64,000 bases of DNA from an uncultured Acetobacteraceae bacterium (GCA_943912335.1 CALTUD010000003.1:124001-188000); one strand, 5' to 3'. Shown: positions 15,490 to 23,849, numbered from the stretch's first letter. Notes: a model not told the origin generated them from the sequence alone. Made by a program: numbers and translations.

Positions 15490-16766
15490 GCGCGTTCTGT
15501 CCGCCGGTCGTGTGGTTGCCCTTCTTGTTCGCGTTGCTGCCGATGGCGTTGCCGGAGGGCGTTTCCGCGCGTCGTCTCGCGGAAGCCGCCGTGCTGGGTG
15601 CGGTCCTGACGACGATACTGGCGGGCTGGGCGTCGTTGACGCCGAACGCCGTTCTTTGCGGTGCCGGGGTCTTCTGGCGAAACGATCCGCTGACCCGCAC
15701 GGCGACTCTGGTGCCGGCCGTGAGCTGGCTGCTTGTGTCTCTGCGTGGTTTGCAGCCGGGTGAAACGGCGCGCCCGTCGAGTGCGCGCTGGCGTCGCTGG
15801 CCGGTGAGCGCGCAGGGCATGGTGGCCAGCGCCCTTGCATTCTGCCGGGCCGATTCATTGGCGGTCTTGCCGCTTCTGCTGGGCGCGATGCTGCTGCTGG
15901 GGCGCAGGGACGAGGCGAACGGGCGCGAAATCCCGCTGGTCCTGGGTGCCGTGCCGATGATGGCGGCCGGGACGGCGGTGCTGTCCGCGACGGGCGAAGA
16001 GCCGCGCTGGTCGTTGCTCGGCGGTAGCGCGCACGCGACGTCAGCCGGGTTGTTGCTGTTGCTTTTGCCGGTGCTACTGGTTTGCGCGTGGGGGTTTTTT
16101 CGACCCGTCCTGTTCGGACGCTCCAGCATATCGCGCGGGTTGTTGCGTGTGCTGTTGCTCGGCGTCGCCGTGTCGGTCTCGCTGCGTTGTTTGCGGGTGG
16201 AGCCGTTTCTGGCGCCGTTGGTGTTCGCGGCGGGGCTGGCGCTGGGCGTCCTGGCACTGCTGCTGATCCCGGCGCACCGGTCGCTGGCCGGACGCGTGTC
16301 GCTGACGGCCGCGTTGCAGGCCGGGATGGCGCTGGCGGCCGTGGCATCCGGCGGTCCGGGCGGTGTTGCCGCGGCGCTGATGCTGACGGGATTCCTCGCG
16401 CTGCTGCTGCCGCTGGTTCTGTCCGTGCCGTTGGATCGGAGCGGCGCCGGCTTGCGTTCCGGAGCGACCCTGGTGCTGATCGGCTTGCCGCCGTTCGGGC
16501 CTTTCGCCGCGTTCATGGTTCTGATGCTGCGTTTGATGGGCGATGCGCCGATCGGGGCTGCATTGCTGCTGCTCGGGGCGGCGGTGTCGGCTTTGTCCGT
16601 GTTGCAGGCCAGGGGGCGTGATCCAAGTCCGACGCTGCCCGGCGGCCGTTTCGGGATCTGGCCGGTAGCGGCGGCTTCGGTGCTGGCTGTGCTGCTTTGG
16701 CTCGGCCTGGCGATGCCGACCGGGCTTTCGGACTGGTTGCTGTCGATCGCGGGGGGAAACCGATGA
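15486..16766 (+). CDS. Hydrogenase-4-like subunit F (NuoL/M/N-like membrane protein)
   Basis: A 426-residue polytopic membrane protein, shorter than E. coli HyfF (about 526). It has about 12 helices. The segment FWRNDPLTRTATLVPAVSWL corresponds to the 'DPLS' opening of antiporter-like subunits, but the helix that should carry the Trp-Glu pair reads ADSLAVLPLLLGAMLLLG, so the key glutamate is missing, and the conserved lysine helix is not obvious. The stretch LIGLPPFGPFAAFMVLML does keep the 'G.PP..GF..K' layout of the family without the lysine. Coupled to its neighbours through 4-base overlaps. Confidence 0.66.
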   Translation: MSAFCPPVVWLPFLFALLPMALPEGVSARRLAEAAVLGAVLTTILAGWASLTPNAVLCGAGVFWRNDPLTRTATLVPAVSWLLVSLRGLQPGETARPSSARWRRWPVSAQGMVASALAFCRADSLAVLPLLLGAMLLLGRRDEANGREIPLVLGAVPMMAAGTAVLSATGEEPRWSLLGGSAHATSAGLLLLLLPVLLVCAWGFFRPVLFGRSSISRGLLRVLLLGVAVSVSLRCLRVEPFLAPLVFAAGLALGVLALLLIPAHRSLAGRVSLTAALQAGMALAAVASGGPGGVAAALMLTGFLALLLPLVLSVPLDRSGAGLRSGATLVLIGLPPFGPFAAFMVLMLRLMGDAPIGAALLLLGAAVSALSVLQARGRDPSPTLPGGRFGIWPVAAASVLAVLLWLGLAMPTGLSDWLLSIAGGNR

Positions 16767-18031
16767 GTGGCCGGTTGCGCGTTCCGGCCGCGACCCTGGT
16801 GCGCGGCGGCCGTCCGTCTGCGGCACTGCCGGCGACGCGGTTCGAGTTGTCGGAAGCGGGCTGGGCCGATCTGGCCGAGCGGCTCGTGACCGACCCGCTG
16901 GCGGCGTCCGGGCTATGGTCGGATGGCGAGCAGGTTCATGTTCTGCTGCTGGAAAGCCCGGATGCGCCGTTGATCGCCTCGGGCCCGGTGGAGTCGAAGC
17001 GGTTTCTGGCCTTGTCGCCGATGCGGCCGCATCTCGCGGTACCGGAACGGATGGTGCGCGATCTGTGGGGGATCGAGGCGATGGGCGCGCGCGATCTGCG
17101 TCCCTGGCTTGATCATGGCGTCTGGGCGCAAACTGCGCCCCTGTCGAACCGTCCGGGACCCGTGGCGTGGCCGCCGGAGCCGCCCGAGTTCGTCTGGACC
17201 GAGGAGGACGAGCGCGCAGGGGCAATGTCCTTGCCGATCGGTCCGGTACAGTCGCTTCTGCGGGGGCCGGGGCAGATGCGCGTGGCCGTTTGCGGCGAGC
17301 ATGTCAGGCGGCTGGAGAGTCTGCTCGGCGCGGGTCATCGCGGCGTTGCGCTGCGGCTGCGCGGCACCGATCCGGCGGAGGCCGCGCGTCTGGTGGGACG
17401 GATCGATGCCACGCGCTGCGTCGCCTACGAGGTCGCTTTCGCGCAGGCGGCCGAAGCGGCGTTCGGGTGGTCGATCGACGGCATCACGCGGGGGCTGCGA
17501 AGCGCGACGATCGCGCTGGAGCGGATCGCGAACAGGTTGCGTGCGGGCGGGGACGCGACCAGCCGGGAGATTCTGCTGGATGCGTGCGCGGCGGCGTTCG
17601 GCAACAGGCTGATGCGGGGGGCGGTCGCGCCGGGCGGCTGGGCGAACCGGCCGCAGGAACGTGCGCTGGAGCATGTGCCGGAAGCGCTGACGCTGATCGA
17701 AAGACGTTTGTCGCACGACGGGCTGGGCGCCGGACTACGCCGTGATCTAACGGCCGTTCGGCGCGGAACGACGGTTCTTCTGCCTGATCCCGAGGCCGTG
17801 CCGGCGATTCCGGACGGTGTGCGCGAAGGGCTCGGAACGGCGGACACCCTGGCCGGGCCGCTCTGGGTCTGGGTGCGGTTCGAAGGCGGGCGGTTGACCG
17901 AATGGCACGCGATCGATCCGGCGCTGTCGCAGTTGTACGCGTTGGAGCAGACAGCTTCTGGAATGACGCTGGACGCGATGTTCGGCGAGATGCGGCGGCG
18001 CGGCCTGTCCGTCGCGGGGGCGGATCAATGA
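16763..18031 (+). CDS. Hydrogenase-4-like large subunit (NuoCD/HyfG-like) lacking NiFe cysteines
   Basis: A 422-residue soluble protein with a NuoC-like N-terminal half and a NuoD/NiFe-large-subunit-like C-terminal half. The NuoC part ends with ERMVRDLWGIEAMGARDLRP and WLDHG. The NuoD part opens with LPIGPVQSLLRGPGQMRVAV, the counterpart of the GPVHPSI(E) strand. The two CxxC motifs that hold the NiFe centre in HyfG/HycE are absent: the RICG site reads RCVAYEVAFAQAAEAAFG and the C-terminal DPCxxC is not there. It therefore cannot bind a standard NiFe site and resembles Ehr (hydrogenase-related) complexes. The gene is coupled upstream by ATGA; the small-subunit gene starts 25 bases later. Confidence 0.75.
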   Translation: MSGRLRVPAATLVRGGRPSAALPATRFELSEAGWADLAERLVTDPLAASGLWSDGEQVHVLLLESPDAPLIASGPVESKRFLALSPMRPHLAVPERMVRDLWGIEAMGARDLRPWLDHGVWAQTAPLSNRPGPVAWPPEPPEFVWTEEDERAGAMSLPIGPVQSLLRGPGQMRVAVCGEHVRRLESLLGAGHRGVALRLRGTDPAEAARLVGRIDATRCVAYEVAFAQAAEAAFGWSIDGITRGLRSATIALERIANRLRAGGDATSREILLDACAAAFGNRLMRGAVAPGGWANRPQERALEHVPEALTLIERRLSHDGLGAGLRRDLTAVRRGTTVLLPDPEAVPAIPDGVREGLGTADTLAGPLWVWVRFEGGRLTEWHAIDPALSQLYALEQTASGMTLDAMFGEMRRRGLSVAGADQ

Positions 18032-18056
18032 ACCGAGCCGGACCGGAGAGCACGCC

Positions 18057-18548
18057 ATGCTGTCAGTGATGCATGTGAGGGCCGGGGGTTGCGGCGGCTG
18101 CGCGCTGGAGGTCGAGGCGGTGTCGCTGCGGGAGGCGGGTTTGTCGCCGACCGATTATCCGCGCCATGCCGATGTGCTGCTGGTGAGCGGAGCGGCCGGG
18201 CCGGAGATGCAACGCGCGGTGGAGGCGGCCTGGGCCGCGATGGCGGCGCCGAAGCATCTGATACTAATCGGCGACTGCGCGATCGGTGGCGGCCCGTTCA
18301 AGGGCGGCTATGCCGGGATCGACGGGTTCGGCGGGCGTCTGCCGGCGGTTCTGGCGGTTCCGGGCAGTCCGCCGCATCCGGCGGATATCCTGGCGGCGCT
18401 GCGTTCGTTAACGACTGCCTGGAGCGTCGGCGAGCCGGAGCTTACGGTGCAGACGCCTGCGTCGTCTGACCCGGAACCGGCTCGTCCGGCACCTCTTCCT
18501 GCAGCGCCTCGGCATCGGCTCGGAGACGATGGAAGCTCCGGTAGCTGA
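18057..18548 (+). CDS. Hydrogenase-4-like small subunit (NuoB/HyfI-like Fe-S protein)
   Basis: A 163-residue protein related to NuoB and the small subunits of group-4 NiFe hydrogenases, which hold the proximal [4Fe-4S] cluster. Three of four ligands are seen: C12 and C15 (GCGGCALEVE) and C74 (IGDCAIGGG). The fourth, normally in GCPPxP, is S104 in PGSPPHPADIL. GGAGAG at 18045-18050 supplies the ribosome site. The family domain ends near residue 120; the last 40 residues, Pro/Ala rich, are read from DNA that also encodes the C-terminus of the convergent pssA (107-base overlap), so they are probably an unstructured tail. A translated serine ligand or a [3Fe-4S] form are both possible. Confidence 0.75.
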   Translation: MLSVMHVRAGGCGGCALEVEAVSLREAGLSPTDYPRHADVLLVSGAAGPEMQRAVEAAWAAMAAPKHLILIGDCAIGGGPFKGGYAGIDGFGGRLPAVLAVPGSPPHPADILAALRSLTTAWSVGEPELTVQTPASSDPEPARPAPLPAAPRHRLGDDGSSGS

Positions 18549-19371
18549 GCGGGATCATCGCCATGTAGATCAGGCCTGCAGCGGCCAGAGCCGCCCAGGG
18601 GTCGGCCACCAGAACCGCGACGAACACGCCGATCCCGAGCAGCAGGGGCAGAACGACCTGCGCCGGCACCTTGAAGTTCTTGAAGCTCCAAAGCGGCAGG
18701 GTCGAGACGCTGAGAAAGGCCACGCCGATCAGGATCGGCGCCACCAGAAGCGGCTGATGCGACAGGGATTGCAGCCAGGGCAGGCCGAGCTTGTTGGCCT
18801 CCAGTCCCAGGAACAACGGAAACAGGGCCAGACCCGCGCCGGCCGGGGCCGGAACGCCGGTGAAGAAATTGTTGCGATAGGAGGGCTGCGCCGGTTTCGG
18901 GCTGTCGTCGCCGAGACTGGCGTTGAAGCGCGCCAGACGCAGCGCCATGCACACGGCGAACATGATGCAGGGCAGGAAGCCGTAGCGACCGCCCTCGTGC
19001 AGCGACCAGAGATAGAGGATGAAGGCCGGGGCCACGCCGAAGCAAAGGAAGTCGGACAGGCTGTCGAACTCCGCACCGAAGCGGCTGGTGGCGCGCAGCA
19101 GGCGGGCGATGCGGCCGTCCAGCCCGTCGATGAAGCCCGCGATCACCAGCGCCACGCCAGCCTGGCCGAAATGGCCTTCCAGCGCCGCGCGCATGCCGAT
19201 CAGTCCGGAGCACAGCCCGATCAGGGTGAGGATGTTGGGGATCAGCCGGTTGAAGCTCTGCCCCCGGAAGCGCGGTCGGCGCGTACGCCGTCCGAGCTGT
19301 CGCAGCCTGCGCCGACGCAGGCGGGCCGCAGGGGAGAAGCCCGGCTGGGACGGGATTTCAGAGGTGGGCAA
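18442..19371 (-). CDS. pssA: CDP-diacylglycerol-serine O-phosphatidyltransferase
   Basis: A 309-residue inner-membrane enzyme making phosphatidylserine from CDP-diacylglycerol and serine. The CDP-alcohol phosphotransferase motif DG-x2-AR-x8-G-x3-D-x3-D is complete (DGRIARLL...FGAEFDSLSD). Several helices follow. The likely start is the TTG at 19371, which overlaps the end of psd by 14 bases; no ATG lies near, and the first ATG in frame would remove part of the first helix. The N-terminal basic segment (RRRRLRQLGRRTRRPR) is common in alphaproteobacterial PssA. Together with psd it forms the two-step phosphatidylethanolamine pathway. The 3' end overlaps the convergent hydrogenase-like small-subunit gene. 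Confidence 0.9.
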   Translation of the reverse strand: MPTSEIPSQPGFSPAARLRRRRLRQLGRRTRRPRFRGQSFNRLIPNILTLIGLCSGLIGMRAALEGHFGQAGVALVIAGFIDGLDGRIARLLRATSRFGAEFDSLSDFLCFGVAPAFILYLWSLHEGGRYGFLPCIMFAVCMALRLARFNASLGDDSPKPAQPSYRNNFFTGVPAPAGAGLALFPLFLGLEANKLGLPWLQSLSHQPLLVAPILIGVAFLSVSTLPLWSFKNFKVPAQVVLPLLLGIGVFVAVLVADPWAALAAAGLIYMAMIPLSYRSFHRLRADAEALQEEVPDEPVPGQTTQASAP

Positions 19372-20035
19372 GCACGGTCTCGCCGCCGACCATGGTCTGG
19401 CCGACACGAACGATCGGCACGATTCCCGGCGGCAGATAGAGATCGGTGCGGCTGCCGAAGCGGATGATGCCGAAGCGCTCGCCGGCGGCGAAGCTCTGGC
19501 CTTCGCGCGCATGGCACAGGATGCGTCGGGCGATCAGCCCCGCAATCTGCACCACGGCCATGGTGCGGCCGTCCGGGAGGCGCAGCGCCAGGGCGTTGCG
19601 CTCGTTCTTGTCGCTGGCCTTGTCCAGGCTGGCGTTGACGAACTGACCCTTATGGTAGGCGATCTTCGTCACCTCGGCCGCCACCGGCATGCGGTTCACA
19701 TGCACGTCGAGCACGCTGAGGAAGATGGCAACGCGCCAGCGCGGCTCGGCGCCCAACTCGAGTTCGGGCGGCGGGGCGACCTGCATGACCGAAACGATAT
19801 GCCCGTCCGCAGGCGCGATCACGGCCGTGTCGTCAGCGGGCTGCACCCGCTCCGGGTCGCGGAAGAAGTAGAAGCAGAACAACACGAACAGGAAGGCGAG
19901 CACGCCGATCACGCGGGCCGCCGTGTAGGGCAGCGCCAGACCGACCACTGCGACCACCGCGCCTGCGATGAGGAACGGCTTGCCTGCGGGATGCGGCGGC
20001 GCCAGCACGAGCTTGAAGGAATGGATGAGGGACAT
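19358..20035 (-). CDS. psd: Phosphatidylserine decarboxylase proenzyme
   Basis: A 225-residue short-type decarboxylase that converts phosphatidylserine to phosphatidylethanolamine. The self-cleavage site is in RFGSRTDLYLP: cleavage between Gly and Ser creates the pyruvoyl prosthetic group at the new alpha-chain N-terminus. DVHVNRMP, the segment with the conserved His, is intact. Two membrane-associating helices lie at residues about 18-58. This short form without a long N-terminal extension is the usual alphaproteobacterial type (also found as archaetidylserine decarboxylase-like). The gene heads the psd-pssA operon; 67 bases separate it from the divergent gene at 20103. Confidence 0.94.
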   Translation of the reverse strand: MSLIHSFKLVLAPPHPAGKPFLIAGAVVAVVGLALPYTAARVIGVLAFLFVLFCFYFFRDPERVQPADDTAVIAPADGHIVSVMQVAPPPELELGAEPRWRVAIFLSVLDVHVNRMPVAAEVTKIAYHKGQFVNASLDKASDKNERNALALRLPDGRTMAVVQIAGLIARRILCHAREGQSFAAGERFGIIRFGSRTDLYLPPGIVPIVRVGQTMVGGETVLAHL

Positions 20036-20102
20036 CGTGCCCGGTTAGTGAAGGCTTCACCTTTTGCGGTCAAGCTGGCCTTCCGGATGAAAGAGGGGCG
20101 CG

Positions 20103-20579
20103 GTGGACATGCTGCCAGCCGAAGCACGACAACCGCTGCCTATGGGTGCGTTTCTGGTGGACGAGTTGGGCCGTCTCGCCCTGGAGCGCGACAAGGTCGG
20201 CGGCTTCGCCTTTCGCTGGCGCGGCCGGCCGATGATGCTCGAGATCGTTCCCGATGCTAAGGGGGTACACGCAGAGCCGGCGGTGCGGGCCGAGTGCCGG
20301 TTGCGCCTGACTGTCCGGATCGGCCGTATTCCGTCCACGGCATTGTCCGCAGAGCGCCGGCCCGAGGCTTTCGCCCTGTTACGCGCCTTGCCCGACATGT
20401 TGCCGGAAGGCTGGGCGTTGTTTCTGCTGGCCGATCACGGGCTGAGATTGGTGGCGGAATACGGCCTGAAGTTGCCGGCGGTGGTGGGCGAATTGCTGGT
20501 GCCCGCGACCCGGTTTTCCCTTGCGCTGGGGCCTTATCTCGACGTGCTCGAGGAATACGGGGTGGCGATGGAAGCCTGA
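20103..20579 (+). CDS. Conserved hypothetical protein, 158 residues
   Basis: A soluble protein with a regular alternation of short hydrophobic and polar segments and no signal peptide, membrane helix, Cys cluster or nucleotide-binding motif. It starts at GTG 20103 or at ATG 20109. The sequence FVLVDELGRLALE in shortened form (FLVDELGRLALERDKVGG) and LRALPDMLPEGWALFLLADHG look structured and well conserved in codon usage. I do not recognise the family. Its 3' end overlaps the convergent methyltransferase gene by 46 bases. The divergent arrangement with psd suggests its own promoter in the 67-base gap. Confidence 0.6.
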   Translation: MDMLPAEARQPLPMGAFLVDELGRLALERDKVGGFAFRWRGRPMMLEIVPDAKGVHAEPAVRAECRLRLTVRIGRIPSTALSAERRPEAFALLRALPDMLPEGWALFLLADHGLRLVAEYGLKLPAVVGELLVPATRFSLALGPYLDVLEEYGVAMEA

Positions 20580-21307
20580 TCCACCGGCCCGATCCGGCCC
20601 ATGGGCAACAGGACGCGCCGGGCGAAGATGCCGCCGAAGCGTCGCGACGTGCTGGCCACCGGCAGGGCAGCATGCACGTCCTTGACCGCTTCCACGATCA
20701 GCACGCCGGACAGGCGCGGCGAGAGATGCCGGCCGGCCGTTTCGACCAACGGCGCTGCACGGCGCAAGGCGTCGACAGGCGGCATGAACAGACCGCCCCG
20801 GAGCGTTTCGATACGGAACAGGGACCGTCTGAGCAGCCGTTCGATCCGGCCGATCGAGCAGGGCGCGCCGTCGGCGAAGGGGGTGCCGTCATGGATCGCC
20901 CAGAGTCCGGTGCGATTCGGCACCACGATCAGCAGCCGACCGTCGTCGCGCAGACAGCGCGATACGCCGCGCAGAAGTCGGGTGGCGTCCGCGGTCTCGA
21001 TCGCGTGCATCATCACCACGCGATCGAACGCGGCATCCGGAAACGGCAACGCGTCGTCCTTCACCAGAAGACGGGTGGATGTGGCGGCAGGATCGCCGGC
21101 AGCGGATGCCGCAGCCACGGCATCGACGCAGAGACGAGCCTGTTTGCGCCATAACGGCAGAAGCGGTGCGGCATATCCGAGGCCCAGAACGGTCTGTCCG
21201 GACAGGTTGGGCCAGATCCTGCGGGCAGAGCGTCGCAAAGCGCGATGCGCGGTCTGGCCCAGACGGGTCGCATTGAACGCCATCACGGCCTGGACGTCGT
21301 CGAGCAT
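20534..21307 (-). CDS. Class I SAM-dependent methyltransferase
   Basis: A 257-residue protein with a Rossmann methyltransferase core. Motif I is the degenerate VLGLGYAAPLLPLW, the acidic end of strand 2 is weak, and later parts are clear: DDALPFPDAAFDRVVMMHAIE (shared by the family as DALPLPDASVDRV), LRDDGRLLIVVPNRTGLWA and a C-terminal region RRFGGIFARRVL. The family is often placed beside gloB in alphaproteobacteria, as here, where the two genes are divergent and 64 bases apart. I chose ATG 21307 (MLDDVQAVMAFNATRLG); an upstream extension to 21415 would run into gloB. The substrate is unknown. Confidence 0.85.
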   Translation of the reverse strand: MLDDVQAVMAFNATRLGQTAHRALRRSARRIWPNLSGQTVLGLGYAAPLLPLWRKQARLCVDAVAAASAAGDPAATSTRLLVKDDALPFPDAAFDRVVMMHAIETADATRLLRGVSRCLRDDGRLLIVVPNRTGLWAIHDGTPFADGAPCSIGRIERLLRRSLFRIETLRGGLFMPPVDALRRAAPLVETAGRHLSPRLSGVLIVEAVKDVHAALPVASTSRRFGGIFARRVLLPMGRIGPVDQASIATPYSSSTSR

Positions 21308-21371
21308 GCTTTCGATATAGCATGATGCCGGGCGATGCTCAGTCCCCACGGCGATTGTGAAGGAGCGCGCC

Positions 21372-22100
21372 ATGACGACACTCGATATCCGCTCGATCCC
21401 GATCCTGTCCGACAACTATGTCTGGCGTCTGCGCGACACGGCGAGTGGGGCCGTCGCTGTGGTCGATCCCGCTGTGGCCGCGCCGGTGGTCGACGTTCTG
21501 GACGCCGAAGGCGGCCGGCTGGATCTCGTGCTCCTGACCCATCACCATGACGATCATATCGCCGAGGCGAGACAGGTGGCGGAACGGTTCGGCGCCCGGA
21601 TCGTCGGTGCCGCGCGAGACGCAGCGCGCCTGCCGCCGCTCGATCTGGCGGTGGGTGGCGGCGACCGATTCGCCTTTGGCGATCAGACTGTCGAGGTCAT
21701 CGACACCGACGGGCATACCCGCGGTCATGTCTCGTTCTTCCTGCCGTCCGGCCCGGCTTTGTTTTGCGGCGATACGCTGTTCAGCCTGGGCTGCGGGCGG
21801 CTTCTGGAGGGAACGCCAGAGGAGATGTTCGCGAGCTTCGCGGCCCTGAAACATCTGCCCGACGATACGCTGGTCTGTTGTGGCCACGAATACACGCTTG
21901 GCAATGCGCGGTTCGCGCTGTCGATCGACCCGGAGAATGCGGCCTTGCAGCGGCGTGCGGCCGAGGTGGAACGTCAGCTTGCCGCAGGCGAACCGACCGT
22001 GCCCTCGCGTCTGGGCGACGAGCGGATGGCAAACCCGTTCATGCTGGCGCGCAATGTGGCGGAGTTCGCCCAGCGCCGGGCAGGGAAAGACCGATTCTAA
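21372..22100 (+). CDS. gloB: Hydroxyacylglutathione hydrolase (glyoxalase II)
   Basis: A 242-residue metallo-beta-lactamase-fold enzyme that hydrolyses S-lactoylglutathione to lactate and glutathione, the second step of methylglyoxal detoxification. The binuclear metal site is seen in LTHHHDDHI, GHTRGHVSF, FCGDTLF and CCGHEYT. The C-terminal HAGH domain (LGDERMANPFMLAR) is present. The ATG at 21372 has AAGGAG immediately upstream; the GTG at 21357 in the same frame has no such site. The gene is divergent from the methyltransferase, and a GC hairpin at 22164-22186 follows its stop. Confidence 0.95.
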   Translation: MTTLDIRSIPILSDNYVWRLRDTASGAVAVVDPAVAAPVVDVLDAEGGRLDLVLLTHHHDDHIAEARQVAERFGARIVGAARDAARLPPLDLAVGGGDRFAFGDQTVEVIDTDGHTRGHVSFFLPSGPALFCGDTLFSLGCGRLLEGTPEEMFASFAALKHLPDDTLVCCGHEYTLGNARFALSIDPENAALQRRAAEVERQLAAGEPTVPSRLGDERMANPFMLARNVAEFAQRRAGKDRF

Positions 22101-22163
22101 TATCGATATCGCCAACAGGCCTGCCTCGGCGGAACAGGCAGCCGGTCGCCTTCGGCTCGAAGA

Positions 22164-22186
22164 CCCCGCCCGGGGAACGGGCGGGG
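22164..22186. terminator. GC-rich hairpin between convergent genes
   Basis: A perfect 9-bp stem (CCCCGCCCG / CGGGCGGGG) with a 5-base loop sits between the convergent gloB and alcohol dehydrogenase genes. There is no run of T on either side, so if it ends transcription it does so in both directions and perhaps with help from Rho. Confidence 0.45.
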
Positions 22187-22194
22187 CGACGCGA

Positions 22195-23253
22195 TCAGGC
22201 CGCTTCGGCGAGCGTGTCCATGTCGATCACGAAGCGATATTTCACGTCGGACGATATGACCCGCTCGTAGGCCTCGTTGATCTGCGCGATGTCGATCATC
22301 TCGATATCGGAGACGATGTCGTGCTCGGCACAGAAATCGAGCATCTCCTGGGTCTCGGCGATGCCGCCGATCAGCGAGCCGGCAAGCTGCCGGCGGGGCA
22401 AGGTGAGCGAGAATGCCTGCACGGAGAGCGGCTCGGACGGCAGGCCGACCTGCACCATGGTGCCGTCGAGCTTCAGCAGGGCGAGATAGGCGTTCATGTC
22501 GTGCTTGGCCGAGACGCAGTCGAGAATGAAGTCGAAGCGCCTAGCCTGCGCCTTCATCGCCGCCGCGTCCTTGGAGATCACCACGTGATTGGCACCGAGC
22601 CGCTTGGCGTCCTCGGCCTTGCCCGGGCTGGTGGTGAACAGCGTCACGTCCGCGCCCATGGCATGGGCGAGCTTCAGCGCCATATGGCCGAGGCCGCCAA
22701 GGCCGACGATTCCAACCGTCTTGCCGGGACCGACATTCCAGTGACGCAGCGGGGAATAGGTGGTGATGCCGGCGCAGAGCAGCGGCGCGACGGCGGCGAG
22801 TTCGAGGTTCTTCGGCACCCGGAGCACGAATTTCTGGTCCACCACGATGACTTTGGAATAGCCGCCGAAGGTGAACTTGCCGGGAAGATTCTTGTCCGGC
22901 GCGTCGTAGGTGCCGGTGAAGCCGTTCTCGCAATACTGCTCCAGCCCCTTGGCGCAGCTGTCGCAGGACTGGCACGAATCGACCATGCAGCCGACGCCGA
23001 CGACATCGCCGACGGCAAATCCGGAGACGTCCTTGCCGATCGCGGCCACCGTGCCGACGATCTCGTGTCCGGGGATGACCGGGTAGTGTGCCGGTCCCCA
23101 TTCGCTACGGGCGGTATGGATGTCGGAATGGCACACGCCGCAGTAGCGGATGTCGATCTGAACGTCGGTCGGTCCCGGATCGCGGCGTTCGAAGGAAAGG
23201 GGGGCCAGTTTCGCGTCGGCGCTCTGCGCCGCGTAGCCAGTACAGGCGAGCAT
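22195..23253 (-). CDS. Zinc-dependent NAD(P) alcohol dehydrogenase (cinnamyl/YahK type)
   Basis: A 352-residue medium-chain dehydrogenase. Catalytic zinc ligands are in RYCGVCHSDIHTA and PGHEIVG; the structural zinc cysteines are in CQSCDSCAKGLEQYC. The dinucleotide-binding motif is VGIVGLGGLGHMALKLAH, and the absence of a long acidic residue after it, together with TTSPGK, fits NADP. The family includes cinnamyl alcohol dehydrogenases and E. coli YahK, which reduce a broad range of aldehydes. The ATG at 23253 has a GGAGA site. The gene is monocistronic, divergent from phaR by about 150 bases. Substrate not determined. Confidence 0.92.
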   Translation of the reverse strand: MLACTGYAAQSADAKLAPLSFERRDPGPTDVQIDIRYCGVCHSDIHTARSEWGPAHYPVIPGHEIVGTVAAIGKDVSGFAVGDVVGVGCMVDSCQSCDSCAKGLEQYCENGFTGTYDAPDKNLPGKFTFGGYSKVIVVDQKFVLRVPKNLELAAVAPLLCAGITTYSPLRHWNVGPGKTVGIVGLGGLGHMALKLAHAMGADVTLFTTSPGKAEDAKRLGANHVVISKDAAAMKAQARRFDFILDCVSAKHDMNAYLALLKLDGTMVQVGLPSEPLSVQAFSLTLPRRQLAGSLIGGIAETQEMLDFCAEHDIVSDIEMIDIAQINEAYERVISSDVKYRFVIDMDTLAEAA

Positions 23254-23402
23254 GGGGTCTCCGGTCTTTTGGGGAATGCTGCGCAGATGGCGCTTCCCCC
23301 TTCCTCAGACAAGAGCGCTGCCGTAAGGGAGGGCCGGGCCGATTTGCCTTGCCATATGGTCCCCATGCTATCGTGGCGACATTGACACCGGGAGGGGGCG
23401 CA

Positions 23403-23849
23403 TTGGCTGATCTCGATCGTCCGGCCACGCCGGTCGTCATCAAGAAGTACGCCAACCGTCGGCTGTACGACACCGAGGGCTCGATCTACATCACGCTCGA
23501 CAGCCTGGCGGCCATGGTGCGCCAGGGGCGGGAGTTCGTGGTGTTCGACGCCAAGACCGGCGACGACATCACCCGCAGCGTGCTGACGCAGATCATCGTC
23601 GAAGAGGAAACCAAGGGCCGCAACATGCTGCCGACCCGGTTCCTGAGGCAGTTGATCGGGCTCTATGGCGATTCGGCCCAGGGCGAGGTGCCGGCGTTTC
23701 TGGAAGAGATGATGGCGCATTTCGCCGCGCGGTCGGCGAAGACGGCGGATCGGAGCAAGCCGGCCCAGACCGCCCGGCCGGAAGCCGAGATCGCTCGTCT
23801 TCAAGCGGAAGTAGACCGCCTGACCCAGCTTCTGAAAGCACGCGGCTGA
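23403..23849 (+). CDS. phaR: Polyhydroxyalkanoate synthesis repressor PhaR
   Basis: A 148-residue DNA-binding regulator of polyhydroxyalkanoate storage. The N-terminal PHB_acc_N domain is clear (VIKKYANRRLYDTEGSIY), followed by a PHB_acc segment (LLPTRFLRQLIGLYGDS-like, here NMLPTRFLRQLIGLYGDSA) and a C-terminal coiled coil EIARLQAEVDRLTQLL. It binds both granules and phasin promoters in other bacteria. The start is a TTG at 23403 with GGGAGGGGG just before it. The phaC, phaA, phaB and phasin genes are not in this window, so the regulator is solitary here. Confidence 0.93.
   Translation: MADLDRPATPVVIKKYANRRLYDTEGSIYITLDSLAAMVRQGREFVVFDAKTGDDITRSVLTQIIVEEETKGRNMLPTRFLRQLIGLYGDSAQGEVPAFLEEMMAHFAARSAKTADRSKPAQTARPEAEIARLQAEVDRLTQLLKARG

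Noticed and set aside
14360..16516. A 718-codon antisense frame across the hydrogenase-4-like genes
   Set aside because: Ser/Thr/Pro/Arg-rich product without domains; the sense genes have coupled overlaps and membrane-helix patterns.
18442..18548. The 107-base 3' overlap of the hydrogenase-like small subunit and pssA as a sign of a frameshift
   Set aside because: Both family domains end before or within normal limits; the overlap only affects low-complexity tails, so a simple convergent overlap is enough.
20036..20102. The short psd divergent gap as a riboswitch or ncRNA
   Set aside because: Only 67 bases, no stable conserved-looking stem besides weak pairing.
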